NCBI RefSeq assembly: GCF_028769735.1 | Contig: NC_088170.1 | Location: forward strand, 55,647,585 to 55,711,584 | DNA: 64,000 nt | Source: Zonotrichia leucophrys gambelii | Lineage: Eukaryota; Chordata; Aves; Passeriformes; Passerellidae | Reading direction: 5' to 3' | Notes under the pieces: generated by a model | Database searches by the model: none | The model's input: the letters and a program-made list of their open reading frames with translations, nothing else | What the model was told of the DNA's origin: nothing | Shown here: positions 36,928 to 49,637 of the stretch, piece by piece | Numbering within the stretch: the stretch's first letter is position 1 | Layout of the letters: each line of letters starts with the position of its first letter | Position numbers and translations under genes: made by a program

Positions 36928-37446
36928 GTACATATTACCTTCTCCGTTAGGTGTCTCATACCAGTATTCATAGGCAGGAAGGCCATCTGACCATATGGTA
37001 GGGATAAACTCTGAATTGGTGATGGTGAGGTGATCTTTTGATGCACTAGGTAGTGTGACCTCGGGAGTCACTTTAGTTTGTGCCCTTATACCTTGAATAG
37101 AAAAGCTGTAGCCCTTTTGCTTAGGGAGGAGACATTTAAAGAAAGACAGAAAGAATTGCTGTTACTTCCCTTATGTCAGAATCTGAGGAGAGGAAGTAGG
37201 TCCACAATCTTCATTTTCAGACTCTTTTCTGGACACTTTGCTTTTGAGCATTGTTAGCATTCTCAAAAAATGTTCATAATGTTTATTTGAATCAGGAAAA
37301 ATGATTTTCAAATGTTGCACCATAAACTCTGGTTGATAAAATAGGTCTCTTGAGGACACATATAAGGGAAGGGGAAGTGACATGCTCAGTCCACTAACCC
37401 CGCTAATGGAGAACACTCCATTACACACAGACTGGTTTACTTTAGG
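36928..37446 (-). other. Unexplained open frame, possible exon or gene relic
   Basis: Not recognised. On the minus strand one frame runs from about 37446 to 36934, broken only by two nearby TAA codons around 37173-37162. The upstream part includes NQSVCNGVFSISGVSGLS and LFYQPEFMVQHLKIIFP. The downstream part includes KGYSFSIQGIRAQ and AYEYWYETPNGEG. Between them is a pyrimidine-rich stretch ending CTCCCTAAG, acceptor-like. After PNGEG comes GTAATA, donor-like, directly abutting the solo LTR. Composition is protein-like, but no domain is recognised. It could be one or two exons, a pseudogene or chance. Confidence 0.3.
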
Positions 37447-40317
37447 TCTGTTTCCTTAGTAAGTGTTAAAATAAAATATAACAAGGCCCTAGTAAAAGTG
37501 GTTAAAATACCCTGATCAATCATTCAATCATTACAAATTATATTTCAGTTTTCTGTGTTTGGTATAATCAGAGATCATTGTCTTCTACTTTTCTTGCAAA
37601 TCCCAATATCCTGGCCTTTCCTTATTTATTTATTTATTGATTTATTTATTTTTAATTTGTAATTGTTATTATTACAATGTCCAAGGAAATGTGCATTTTA
37701 TTTTCCTTTGTGTGCACTTTATGTCAAATTTTGGCATTTACTGACCTCTTTTGATACCTTTAAGGATCTCCCTTACATTTATTAATGTAAAAATATATTC
37801 AAAACCTACTGGAATATATGATAGAAATTACCCCAAAGGTTTTTGAGAAGGAATCAAGTTCTGCAACTCATGTGGATAACTTGAAGAATAACAGTAATTG
37901 TGATAAATATGAAGAAATGCATTTTCTGTCCTTATTTATCTGCTTTTCTAATGAAACCTCTAGGGACAGTGAGGAATCTGGCATGTACTTAACATTAGCC
38001 ATACCAAGAAACAGGCATAAGCAATGTATTAGGAATTTAACTTGTCTACTCTCTTAATTCAGCACATAATCTCACATTGCTTTCAGCCTGTGAACTAAAG
38101 AAGCTGCTCAATCTTTCTGACTGACAACAAAATAAATTAATCAATAAACATGATTTTCTGTTTTAATTAAATTAATATAATTTGGTGTAATCTACAAGAG
38201 AATAATAGTGCTAGTTTTTCAGCCCACTTTGTTAATAAATTAGTTTGTCTGAGAGCTGGTGCTTATTCTGAACTCTTCTGTATGTGAATCACTTAAATAG
38301 AAATTAAAAACAGAATCATCTTTCAAATTCTCATTACTTGGGAACAGATGTTTCACACTCTTGTTGAAAGTAATGCATACACCTTTTTAAATGCAAGTGC
38401 ATTTTAGGAAAACACAAACAAATTATTCTTGTTTGCTACCTAATCTCCACGAATACTGTATCTATCATCAATCACCATGTAAAATATATTTGCTTTTAGA
38501 TAAGAAAAATAAAGAACAACCAATCCTTGAAGTTAAAAAGCCAAAAGCAATCTCAGAGGATGCTTAGGTCTGAAGATTTTATTGGCTTAAAGAACAGTGT
38601 CAGCGTAACACAGAGAACACAGCTCAAAGATCCAGCTAATAGACCAATAATTATATAAAAAATCAATACTTATTTGTATATCATAAGCATTTCCTCCAGA
38701 ATCCAGAAATGTAAGGATTCAGATAGAAATTTTATAATACAAGTTGGTGCAGAATGAAATTTGAGTTTAATGCTTTTCAATCCATAATGTGGGAATATAA
38801 ATGGGATTCCTCTGTAATATGCACAATCTATATGTAACTGGTGTTCATCAGAGTAGCCCTGAAGCCTGAGAGGAATCAGCCAATTTGTTCACTCAGACTT
38901 CAAAGTCTAGACAGGACCTAGACACTACTGCTGAGGACATCACAGTCATAACCTGCATGGTCACAGATCATCTGTGCAAAACAAGGTATTCCTGACCTCT
39001 TCAAAAAGGCTGAGCTAGCGGTGTTTTATGTTTACATGATGTTTGAACTAGATTTTTTGTTTTCATTCCTGTGTATTTCTGTAAGTGTATAAAATCATGT
39101 ATATTTCTGCATAGAATACTACCTATCAATTGGCCTTACACACTTATTTTGCTTGTATTATTTTGAAGGCAAACAAAAGGATGACAAAATGCCAGTAACC
39201 TTATACAATTGACAATAGCAAGTAATACTAGTGCATGATAGGTGACTCTTAACTGATATGAAGACAGCATTAATCTCAGTATCTTGAAAGGAAAAAAAAA
39301 CAAAGAAAGTTCAACAGCATATTGTTTATAAGTCAGCAAACTTCATTTACTAATTTATCCTGAAATATTTTTAATACATATATTGCATTGCAAATGCATA
39401 GGAACCATATATTTTCTTTGTTCAGGGTGGTGTAAGCTCTGAGGGCAATAAATTTGGATATACAGTTAGTACTGCTTTCTGTTGCTCATAAATTTAGTAA
39501 AAAGCAGAGTTTCCAAAAATATATATTGCACATATAGAACTCCCTCTAGACAGAAAAGCAATATAGTAAAAATATGTTCTTCTTTTTCACAGTCCTTTTA
39601 TGAGAAGGTATATAGCTTCTCTCATTCAATATAATCAAAACTGAGTCTTTCAGTCTAAATCATCTGATGTGGTATGACCAATATAAGTTACATTATTCTG
39701 AGATTGTAATCAATGAAATACAAACCATAAGATTATCATTATTTTAATATTGCTTAGGTTTTGAGGGTTAAAGTGAAGTTCAGAAATTGAATCCTCAGCT
39801 TGGCCATTTATATTGCGCAAATTAATTTGTAAGCTTATAAACAGTGAAGCAAAAAATATGAATTGAAACAAAGTTGTTTTAAAGTACCCTGAAAGAAGAA
39901 AATTCCACTTACATAGCAAATTTTCAATATGTTTCTTTTGTTTTTCGTTTGATATAATTGATGCAAAATGTCCTCTGAATTCAAGCTGTCCAATTACCAT
40001 TCTGTTCCCTGCCTTGCATCTAGTCAAACTCATTAGAAAAATCCAAACACAAAACATGGAGTAGAATTTTGATGAATTATGCTTTTCTTCTCTGTAAAGT
40101 AAGATCTGTGTTACACAGAATACCCTCAGCAATTTTTTTTCTCCACTAAACTCCTCCTTTTTCCTTTTTCTTTTATGGAAATACACTGAGAAGTCGGTCA
40201 GTAATATACCAAACAGTTTTTCGCAGTTGTGTACATACAGTGGTTCATTACAACTGATATCAGAGGTCAGCCTGTGGGCTGGCTTTCACATCTGCCATGC
40301 TTCCATAACTCCAAGCA
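37447..40317. other. Intergenic, no gene seen
   Basis: AT-rich sequence containing an (ATTT)n run at 37620-37653. No exon or mobile element recognised. Confidence 0.5.
37620..37653. repeat. (ATTT)n microsatellite
   Basis: TTTA tetranucleotide repeats with one interruption. Confidence 0.92.
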
Positions 40318-40500
40318 GTAGAACAGGTTGCCCAGAGAGATGGTGCTGTCAGTCTCCACAGCTGGAGGCTTTCAAGACCTGACTGGATAAAGCCCTGAGC
40401 AGCCTGGCCTGATCTTACAGCTGACTCTGCTTTGAGCAGAACATTGAACTAAAGACTTCCTAAGTCCCTTCTGGCCTTAATTATCCTGTGATACTGTGAT
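40318..40500 (+). mobile_element. CR1 LINE 3'-end fragment
   Basis: Contains tagaacaggttgcccagaga, agtctccacagctggaggct and ctgctttgagcag. It ends with gtgatactgtgattctg, a CR1 tail of degenerate 8-base units. 5'-truncated. Confidence 0.92.
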
Positions 40501-41767
40501 TCTGAGTGATACTTTGAATTTCTGGGGTAAATGCACATGTGCACATAGTGTACTGCAGTGTCACGTAGAGAAACTATAGAAATGCATGTTTTCAGAGCAC
40601 TGTAATGTGCTAAGTACATGTGCCATAACGTGCCCCCTTTGAGGATATTGGAACTGCTATATTTTTAATCCAATGAGAAGTGGATTCATAATTTCTGAAT
40701 GAAGTTTATTATTTTAGTTGCCTTTCTCAAAAATATTTGGGAGACTCAAAACATCACACTGCTCATGAAAACCTGCTTTTCTTTCTTATGGAAGTAACAC
40801 AGCAATAACTGATGTGAAGGAGCTGCTCTAATCCCCTGAGGTGCAATAAAGGTTTCAGTGTTTGAGTTTTTGCTTACAGGTGTAAATTACTTACAGTTTT
40901 ATGTTATTTGCAACGTAAGTAATTTTGCATTTCACAGGAGTCTTCATTAAATAAATAACCATTTGTGTTTATTCCTGCTTTGATATCTATGTATTACAAA
41001 CTACTGTACCTGTTAATGACATTTACCTATTTCCATTACCATTTTTCAACTTCTTGTCTTCTTCCTTTCAAGTCCACTGGAGCAGTGCCTTTGCTCACAA
41101 TCCATCTCCATTCTTCATGCACAACTAAACAAACTTTCTTTTTTTTCTTTTTTTACTACTGCTATGGATCACTTCTTTTGTTCCATTGTTTTCATTTAGC
41201 TTCTGACTACAGTCTTAAAAGAATTAAAATGAACTACCCTGCTTTCTAATTCAAAATAGAATCTGTATTTATTTTGGATTATAGATGTAATTCAACAGTG
41301 CTGAAAAGACCTTAAGTAACCAAATTTTGTTGCCATTACAGCTGTTTTCAAAATTATCTTCTGAACTACCAAACAGTACTCACAAAGGTTTCAGTGACTA
41401 AAGCAAGTCAAGAAAAATCAGCTATCACATTATAAAGATGGAGAAACATCTGTTTTAAGAGCCTCTAAATGCCTCTAAACAGCTTCTAAATGCTGATTAT
41501 TATTTTTCTGAAAGCCATGACAGTCTAAAGTACAGTACATGCTGTTTAGAGATTGCTTATGTAAAAATGAAAACCTTTTTTTAATAGCATCTTTTTTCCC
41601 TCTTGTGGGGTTGTTTTTTTGATTTTTTTTTTTTTTTGGTTGGTTGGTTTAGTTTTTTGGGGGTTTTTTTGACCGAATGTGAAAGCAAAACAGGATTAAA
41701 TATTAATTTAATATGACTAAATAATACTTTCCATGTAATCCTGGGCTGTTGTACTGTGCAGTATGGG
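40501..41767. other. Intergenic, no gene seen
   Basis: AT-rich, with a T-rich and TTGG-rich low-complexity stretch at 41577-41672. No gene recognised. Confidence 0.5.
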
Positions 41768-42330
41768 TCACAGACTCATAGAAAGTTTGGGATTGGAGGA
41801 GATCTTCAAGATCAGGTACTTCTAATCCTGTTGCCATGTGCAGAAACATCTTCCACTAAACCAGGCTGCTCAGGGCCCAAACGAACCTGACCTTGAACAC
41901 TTCTAGGGATGGGGCAACCACAAATCTGAGCAACCTGTTCCAGTGCCTTATCACACTCATAGTAAAGAATTTTTTCGTAAAAAAATCTTATCTAAATCTC
42001 TCCTCTTTTAGTTTAAAACTGTTCCTCTTTATCCTATCCCTATCCTATCTATCTGGGCAAAAATTCACTATCCTTCTTTGTTATAAGCCATCTTTAAATG
42101 CTGGAAGACCACAATGAGACCTCCCCAAAGCCTTCTCTTCTCCAAGCTGGACAGCTCTAACTCACTCAAGTTTGTCTTCAGAGGAGACAATCCTCCCAAT
42201 CATCCCTGTGGCCTCCTCTGGACTCAACCCCACAGGTCCATGCCTTTATTGTGCTAAGGACCCCAGACCTGGATGCAGCAGGTGAATGCAGATGTGGTCT
42301 CATGAGCACAGGGTGGAGAGGGAAATGCCA
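41768..42330 (-). mobile_element. CR1 LINE 3' fragment, reversed
   Basis: The plus strand reads cacagactcatagaaagttt (tail complement), ccactaaaccaggctgctca, gaccttgaacacttctaggg, gccttctcttctccaagctg and ggcctcctctggactcaacc. These are standard reversed CR1 blocks in correct order. A small tandem of tatcc units near 42030 is local slippage. Confidence 0.93.
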
Positions 42331-43264
42331 CTTCTGGCTTTAACTCATCACTGAAGCAGTGCAGTAATCTGGTGATTAACTGCTTTTTTTGTGGGGAGGG
42401 AAAGGTAAAGCCAGGCTCCTTTTTAACCAAGATCACTGAGAGATACTTCATAAAATACAGCTTCCATAGAGCAAATATTTCATGTGAAAGGAAATTTTAA
42501 AAAAGTTTATGTAAACAACTGTACACATTGCTAAAATTTACAGTGACAACATTCATTTTAATATGTAAATTTGCAGTTGATATAAGCAATATTTCAGATG
42601 TAGTATATCAGAAAAACAGTATTTTTTATAGAAGCCAGACTGTGGATACAGGAAAAATCCAAAGCTTTCAAAGTTCTGCATATTTCTAAAGCAAGATTCT
42701 CAAGTCAGTGGAAATAGCTGCCACTGTGGAACTCTTGTTAACTTTATTGCTTATTTGTCCCAGTAAAGACCTGATTGCCTCAACATAACTCATATTGGCT
42801 AAAGGCAGTGTGTAACCTATTAAAAAGACACCCTGCATTTAACCAACAGGCACTAGCCAAAATAAAAGAAGTCTTAGCTTTCATTACATGACCCTATCCA
42901 TTTTATTTCTGATAAAGATAAGCTTGCTTTTTTATTTTACTTTCCCTATAGCACCGTGATTTCTAAATAGAAAATAACCATAGTATTTCAGGGCTGGGAT
43001 TTTTTTCTGTATCACTTTTCTTTTAAATGCTTGTTATGGGCCAAATTTCAGCTGAACATTTGACACTGCTTGCAAAAATGAGTATACACACAGCATTATC
43101 AACATGGATGTCCTGCAATTGGTAGATCTACATTTTTTTGTTATATTTTCAACAGATCTTGACTGCATTGTCAGCTCTATATTACAAAGAAAACATTCAA
43201 TGAAACCTGGCACAAAAAGGATGAGATGCAGGGTTTTTTCCATCTCACTAAGTACTATCATACT
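42331..43264. other. Intergenic, no gene seen
   Basis: AT-rich sequence without recognised features. Confidence 0.5.
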
Positions 43265-43870
43265 TGTCTTGGTTGAATTGGGACAGAGTTCATTTTCTTA
43301 ATATCTAGTATAGTGTTGCAGTTTGGATTTAGCATGAGAATAATATTGGTAATGCACAAATGTTTTGGTGTTTGCTGAGTTGTGCTGGTCTTAAGTCAAG
43401 ACTTATTCAGTGTTTCATGCTGTCAGTGAGCAGGTGCACAAAACACTGTGAGGGAGTGTGGCCAGGAGAGCTGCCCCAAACTGAAAAAAAGGATATTCCA
43501 TATCATAGAATTTCATGGCTAGTACATAATCTGGGGAGCTGAGCAGAAGGGACCAGTGGTATTCGAGGATAGGCTGGTTCTCAGTCAAGAGGGGGTGAGC
43601 AATTTTATTGTCCATCACTTGCTTCTTTTGGATTCTGTTACTATCTCTCTCTCCTTATAATTAATATTATTATTAATCATATCATAGGAATATTATTATC
43701 TATATTGCTATTTTTATTATTACAATAATATTTTATTTAGATTATTAAATTTTTCTTATCTCAACCCATGAGGTTTATCTTTCTTTCTGATTCTCACCCA
43801 CGTGGGGTGGGTTGGAAGAGTGAGTGATCTACAGCTGCATGGTACTAACTTGCTGGCTGGGGTTAAACCA
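43265..43870 (+). mobile_element. Endogenous-retrovirus LTR, diverged (probably ERVL-type)
   Basis: It opens tgtcttggttgaattgggac, carries tgagcaattttattgtccat and cttatctcaacccatgaggt, and closes ctggctggggttaaacca. It belongs to the same broad family as 31244-31820 but is a variant. An AT-rich ATT-repeat expansion fills 43655-43750. No adjoining viral genes. Confidence 0.85.
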
Positions 43871-46620
43871 TTATAATTCTCTCCTGAGAATTCAATAATA
43901 ATCCACTCTTCTCCTAGAAGGATTTGTCCAGTGCTAATTTCTTACCATAAATTCTGCTGTGATCATGTGTGAAACATCAGACCAAGTCCACTCCAAAATC
44001 TTTGCTGAGTTAATTATATTTCTTTTTTTTATATATTTTTAAAAAAATTTATTATTTACTTTCTATTACTGAAGATGGCTATTCTTATAAAATGATGTCT
44101 GACAAACAATTTCTGACTCATAATTTTATGGAGGCCTAAAAAAATCTTGAAATCTAAAGAAGAACCAAATGAACAAGAACTATGTGCTGCGTTCTTCAAT
44201 AAAAACTTAAAGCTGAAAGACCAATAACCAACTATTGCACCTGGGCCCATCAGCACAGAAGTCCTTTTCTTATTTGCTATTTAGATATTTACTAAGAAGT
44301 GTAAAAGTCACAGATGCTAATGGCAGCTTCATATGTCATCAATTACCACTTTGAAACCCGACACATTTTCTAAATAATAAACACATGGATGATAAAGGAT
44401 ATTTCAACATTAATCTTTGAGTAATCATGAACTTGGAGCCTTGAGAGAGGGTCAGACAGATTCTTGAGTAGCAGAGGTTAAAACACCCTCTTCATTTAAT
44501 TTCCTAACTGATCTTGGAAGAATAAACCAGAATGAGATGAAAAAGTTTTTTTCATTACTGATGGAGAATATAGGTAATAGAATTGCCCATACATTGGTTT
44601 TAATTTACTTAATATCCTGAAAATGTAACCTAATAGATGAAAGACAGTATGGAAACAGATCTCTTAAACAGCCTGAGGCCCATTCTCACAGAATCTCAAG
44701 AGCTGGAGCCTACACTGTGGTAATCGATGTTGCATGAAGTCCTTGGGGATACTGGTAGAGGACAGTTTATCTTCTGGCTTCCAGTTAGTCCTGAGCTCAA
44801 GCTCCACTACACTGTCAAGACATTGGCAGTTATATTTTTATTGATTTTAGAGTGAATGGTTTTTAGGTAATTTTTCTACCAAGGTCTACCCCTCCCATCA
44901 ATATAAATCCTTCATTTCAGCTGCAACCTGATATTTTGCAAGAATAGTCACTCGATTTTCCTGACTTCAAACAGTATGGCAATTAGCAGAATGGAGTAAG
45001 ATGTCATATTACTAGTCAAACTTCAGCCAAGAGACATAATAACTGTCCAGATTCCAAAATCTGAATTTGACTAATTTCCTTCTTATATAATTACATTGTT
45101 ACACATTGCTCAATTTGCTAATTGACTACATAATTTGCCTGACATTAATATATACTTTAATCAGTAGTCTTACTGGGATTTGGTCATGGGAATACCTGCA
45201 ATGTTTGGTAACATCCTGACTTGAAAGGATATTTTGAACTGAAATTTTGTGTGCACATTTGTGTACATATGTATGTACATATGGCTTTCATCTAGTACAG
45301 ATAATTCCTTTGAAATTTTGTTTTCACTAATGTGTTATTGCCAGCATAGCATAATGTTATCCAGCACTCTTCAGTACATGAAAAGTCCCAGCAACTTCCT
45401 TGCTTGTTGCCATATAAGACTTTTATGATCACTTATAGCACAAGATATGTCCCAGAAAATCAGGAAAGTAAAATAATGCATAGGAATGCAAATGTGTACC
45501 TTTGCATTCTAGCTTTCTCCAGGTTTTAGACTGAAGCTTTCAGAATTTGAACCAGGCACTTAAATGACATCTAAATCCTGATTTTTGTACATCTTACTGG
45601 CTCAAGCTACAGGAAATTTGGTCTGAGAATTGGTCAGTAAATTGGAATACTAATAAAAATTCCTAGAAGTATTGTTGGGGGCAAGAAATGAGCAGAGAAG
45701 GAAAATGCAGCTATGGTTAAAAGCTGCTAGAATTTTCTAGAGGTTGAGATCTCATAGCAGATAGTCCACAGAAAAGGAATGAGTGTGGAGACAAAGGGTG
45801 AAGAGGGGCAATACCTGTAAGGAGTCTCACAACTGAGGAAGAGATTGGCAAAAGGACAGGAGGGACTGTTGCTTTTACAGTGTCATGCTTTGTTCATTGC
45901 AAAAGCTGAAGTACACGAAGGTTGATGTTATATCTGCAGAAGCTGAATATTTGTATGGAAACTAGATTCTGTCTACGCCTCTGCTACTGATTTTCATTGT
46001 ATTTGATAGATCACTTCAACAGTACTTTCTAAAGGTGCATGTTCATTATAGTCAGAACATATTGCTCCTCAGTAACAACAATACCAACTGTTCAGAGAGG
46101 TAATTAAAGTTGATTTGTTATGCTGTGAATATATGAAGATCCATTAATGCAAATAATATGAAAAATAAGGTTGTAGGTATTCAAACTAGAGATTTTTTAA
46201 TCTTACTCCTTTGGTGTTTCAGTTCTCTCTCTCTAAGTTGGTGACAGTGCCTATATGTGAAATTTAATTTATTAATGTTTATGAAACAGTAACACATTCT
46301 CTAATAATGTTGTAGAAACACTTCTGGGAAAATTAATAATTCCTTCTCCAGACCAGGATTTCAGTCTTATGGAGAAAATAACTAAGAGGTTCAGTGGGAG
46401 GAGACCAGGCAGCGGACATTGAGGAGAATGTGAATTATTGAACGGATCTGGGATACACACTGTGATATTGTGCAGACAGGAGTCCTAAGGAGAAGAGAAG
46501 AAATTAGATGATTCATCACAAGACATATTTACAACAGCACTATATTACCTGTACAGTGAATATCTTTAATCTAGCCAAAATATTTACATGGCTTGATTTT
46601 TTAATTAAGAATTTAATTCA
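43871..46620. other. Intergenic, no gene seen
   Basis: AT-rich, apparently unique sequence with no recognised gene or repeat. A TGTACATA-type palindromic patch occurs at 45262-45282. Confidence 0.5.
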
Positions 46621-46672
46621 ATGGAATGGAATGGAATGGAATGGAATGGAATGGAATGGAATGGAATGGAAT
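46621..46672. repeat. (GGAAT)n array at a CR1 tail
   Basis: Ten tandem atgga units, i.e. a GGAAT pentanucleotide. It directly adjoins the 3' end of the reversed CR1 to the right, so it probably grew from that element's tail. Confidence 0.95.
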
Positions 46673-48060
46673 AGTTCTAGTTAGAAGGAATTACAGCAGT
46701 CATCCATTCCAATTCCCAACCAAAAGTTAAAGTGTATTATTAAGTGCATTTTCCAAATGACTCTTAAATGCTGACAGGAATGGAGTATTTGCTATACTCT
46801 AGGAAGACTGTTTTGCTGTTTGATCGCTCTCTTGGCAAAGAAATGCTTCCTAATGTCCAGCCTAAAATCCCCCTGGCGCAGCTTTGAACTCTTTCCTAGC
46901 ATCCTATCACTGGTTGCCAGACACAAGAAATCAGTACTTCACTTTCCACTTCCCCTTCTCAGGAAGCTGTGGTGAGCAAGGTTGCCCTTGAGACTCCTTT
47001 TCTCTAAACTAGTTTAACCCACAGTCCTCAGCTGCTTCTCACAGGACATGCCCTCCAGCCCTGTTGCTGGCTTTGCTGCCCTCCTCTGGACACGTTTAAG
47101 TACCTTCACATCCTTCTTAAATTGTGAGGCCCAGAACAGCACGCCATCCTCAAGGTGATACTGGACCAACACTGAGCGCAATGGGATAATAAATAGTGGA
47201 TAATCAACTCCTTTGACCAGCTGGCGATGCCGTGTTTGATGCACCCAGGATAGGATTTGCCCTCCTGGCTGCCACAGCACACTGCTGGCTCCTACTGAGC
47301 TGCTGCTAACCAGGACCTCAAGAACTCTTTCTGCTCTCCAGCTGCTTTTCTCTCAGTCTAGATTTTTAGCTGATCGTCCTCCCTCCCGTAGCATTTGTTC
47401 CTGTTAAATATCAGAACATTGACAATTGCTCGATGATCCAATATATCTAAGTCCCTCTGCAAGGCATCTGGTTCCTTATAAGAGTCAACAGCACCTCCCA
47501 GTTTATTATTGTCAAAAAACTTGCTAGTGGTGCATTCGCCTCCTTCATGCAAATCAGCACAACCCTTTCAGCCCTTCTGTTCATCCAGTTCTTCACCCAG
47601 TGCACTGTGTACCCATTCATCTCTCAGGTGGACAGCTTGTCCAGAAGGACACTATGAGGGTCAGTATCAAAACATTAATAATTCTAGTAAAGCTACATCT
47701 GCTTTCTCCCCTTCATTATTAGAGAGATGACTTTACATTGAAGGATATCAGATTAGTTAAACAGGATTTTCCTTTTTTGAACCAATATTGACCATGCCCA
47801 ATGACTGAAACCTCCTTTAAATTTCTTTTAATAGCACCTGATATGATCTACTCCATAATTTTTCTAGGTACTGAAGTTAAATTTATAGTTTCTGGGGTCT
47901 TCCCTTATGCCTTCTTTTAAACTAACAGAGTGTTGGCAAGCTTCCAGTCAGCAGGGACTTTCCCAGACAGCCAAGACTTTTGATAGACAAGGAACATTCC
48001 TGCTGTAACATTGCTAACGCTTCAAGTACTTTGGGATGTATCACAATCCAGCCATACAGA
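46673..48060 (-). mobile_element. CR1 LINE, longest copy (RT C-terminal half and 3' UTR), reversed
   Basis: On the minus strand, broken frames contain reverse-transcriptase C-terminal remnants. These are KFFDNNKLGGAVDS followed by ALQRDLDILDH (47358-47552), and FWASQFKKDVKVLKRVQRRA (47014-47280). They match the conserved end of CR1 ORF2, in which an FADDTKLGG-type motif is expected; the catalytic Asp pair has decayed here. The 3' UTR end is at 46673, beside the GGAAT array. About 1.4 kb, 5'-truncated and inactive. Confidence 0.92.
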
Positions 48061-48129
48061 CTTATGAACATTTAACTGATCCCTTAGAATTTTAGTGTCC
48101 ACAAATGGAAAGCCACTGTTTCTATTGTT
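48061..48129. other. Short spacer between two CR1 copies
   Basis: May still be part of the long CR1 copy; too decayed to assign. Confidence 0.35.
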
Positions 48130-48212
48130 GTGGACTCATAGAATCGCAGAATATGTCAAGTTGGAATAGACCCACAAGGATCATTGAGCCCAACTCCCTG
48201 CTTCTTGCACAA
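48130..48212 (-). mobile_element. CR1 LINE 3' terminus, short, reversed
   Basis: The plus strand reads ctcatagaatcgcagaatat, aagttggaatagaccca and gatcattgagcccaactccc. This is the complement of a CR1 tail and terminal 3' UTR. It lies next to the longer CR1, so two insertions sit side by side. Confidence 0.9.
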
Positions 48213-49608
48213 GTACCTAAACATGAACCATATGACTGAGATCATCATCAAGGCACAGGTTTGGTGCTACAACCAGAAGAAACTGATACCACTTGGTATC
48301 AGTCTAATATTTTCCTTAGACCTCTTGATTTTACTTTGTAAAGCCTCTTGTTTTCTGACACAACACTGGCCAGTTTCAACTGTACTTGAACATTTTCAGT
48401 ATTATAAATTTAGCTTCAATTCCTCAGTTAAAAAAAAAAATAATCTTTCTTCTTCTTCTTCCTACGTAGTCTATTTTCCATGACCATATCAGATATGAAG
48501 GGAATTGTGAACACATGGATATTGATTATATTTACTAATATAGAGATACCTGAAACTAGTGGTTACATTGATGAGCTGATAAAAGGTAACAAAATGGACT
48601 TATATTGTGTTACCAGCTACTGGATAATTGATGTTTAATAAATAACTGATCATCATTAAGCCTCAATTTTCCGTTCTGATAGTTGGCTAAAATCATTATT
48701 TTCTTTGTAAAATACTATAAGAAAAACTATACCAGAAAACTTTTAACCTATATTCTATTACTTTTTTTTCTTAAATTCATACAGATATTAATGTTCATGA
48801 ATGTACTGGGTTTTTTTTACTCTAATGCCAAAAAAAGCATGAAGTAGCTGATTTCCTCAGCTTCCTTTGTTTTTGCCACAGATTACACTCAATCATACAC
48901 TGCTCCTTTGGAGAGGCGATGTGTGGTGCTCTTAATCATGTCTGAGTAGCAGCACTAGATTCTCCTTGGTCTGGCATCATATTTGGCAGAGGATAGGTTA
49001 TGTAGGTCCATTTCAGAGAAGTTCCTGGTTCATTCCACAAAAGTCACCCTCCAGCAACCACCACCAAGACCTGAGAGGTATGACCAAAGGACAGACACCC
49101 ATATAAATGTGTTACTTTTTGAGCAGTACACCTAGGGAACTTAGAACTAAAGGACATTATGAGAATCTTTTTTCTCACCTCACTGGCCCACTTTGTGATG
49201 TCTTTTCTGAGGAACTGGATTATTTCTCTTTGACTGCCGACTGACAAATTGGACAGTTTGTCCACACCTTCATAAAATGTGATAATTACATGTCTGCAAA
49301 AATAGTCTCTTCTGACAGGTGTAATTTCACTTCTTCCTAATATTGTTGTGTGTTTCTCATTTATGATTATTGGAAATTATTTGAAAATATAAGGTTAAAA
49401 AGGAAATAGTAAATTGCACATACAATAGGCATCAAGGAAGGGAGCAGAGGCAATAAATTGAATACAAACAGATGATGAAAGTGATCTGACGGCTTAATAT
49501 GTATGACTGTACTTCTCTAAATATGTCAAATACATTCTGGAATGAAAAATCAATCTTCTACAAAAAACAATGCAGTATCAAATTTCTACAGTTATGAGAA
49601 AGGTACTA

Positions 49609-49637
49609 GACCATTTTTTTCTGTGAAAAAAATGGTC
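49609..49637. repeat. Perfect 12-bp hairpin
   Basis: gaccattttttt (49609-49620) pairs exactly with 49626-49637 around the loop ctgtg. Confidence 0.88.

Noticed and set aside
39710..40186. 158-codon minus-strand frame
   Set aside because: Lys/Ile/Phe-rich translation of AT-rich DNA with no recognised domain, promoter or conserved-looking segment.
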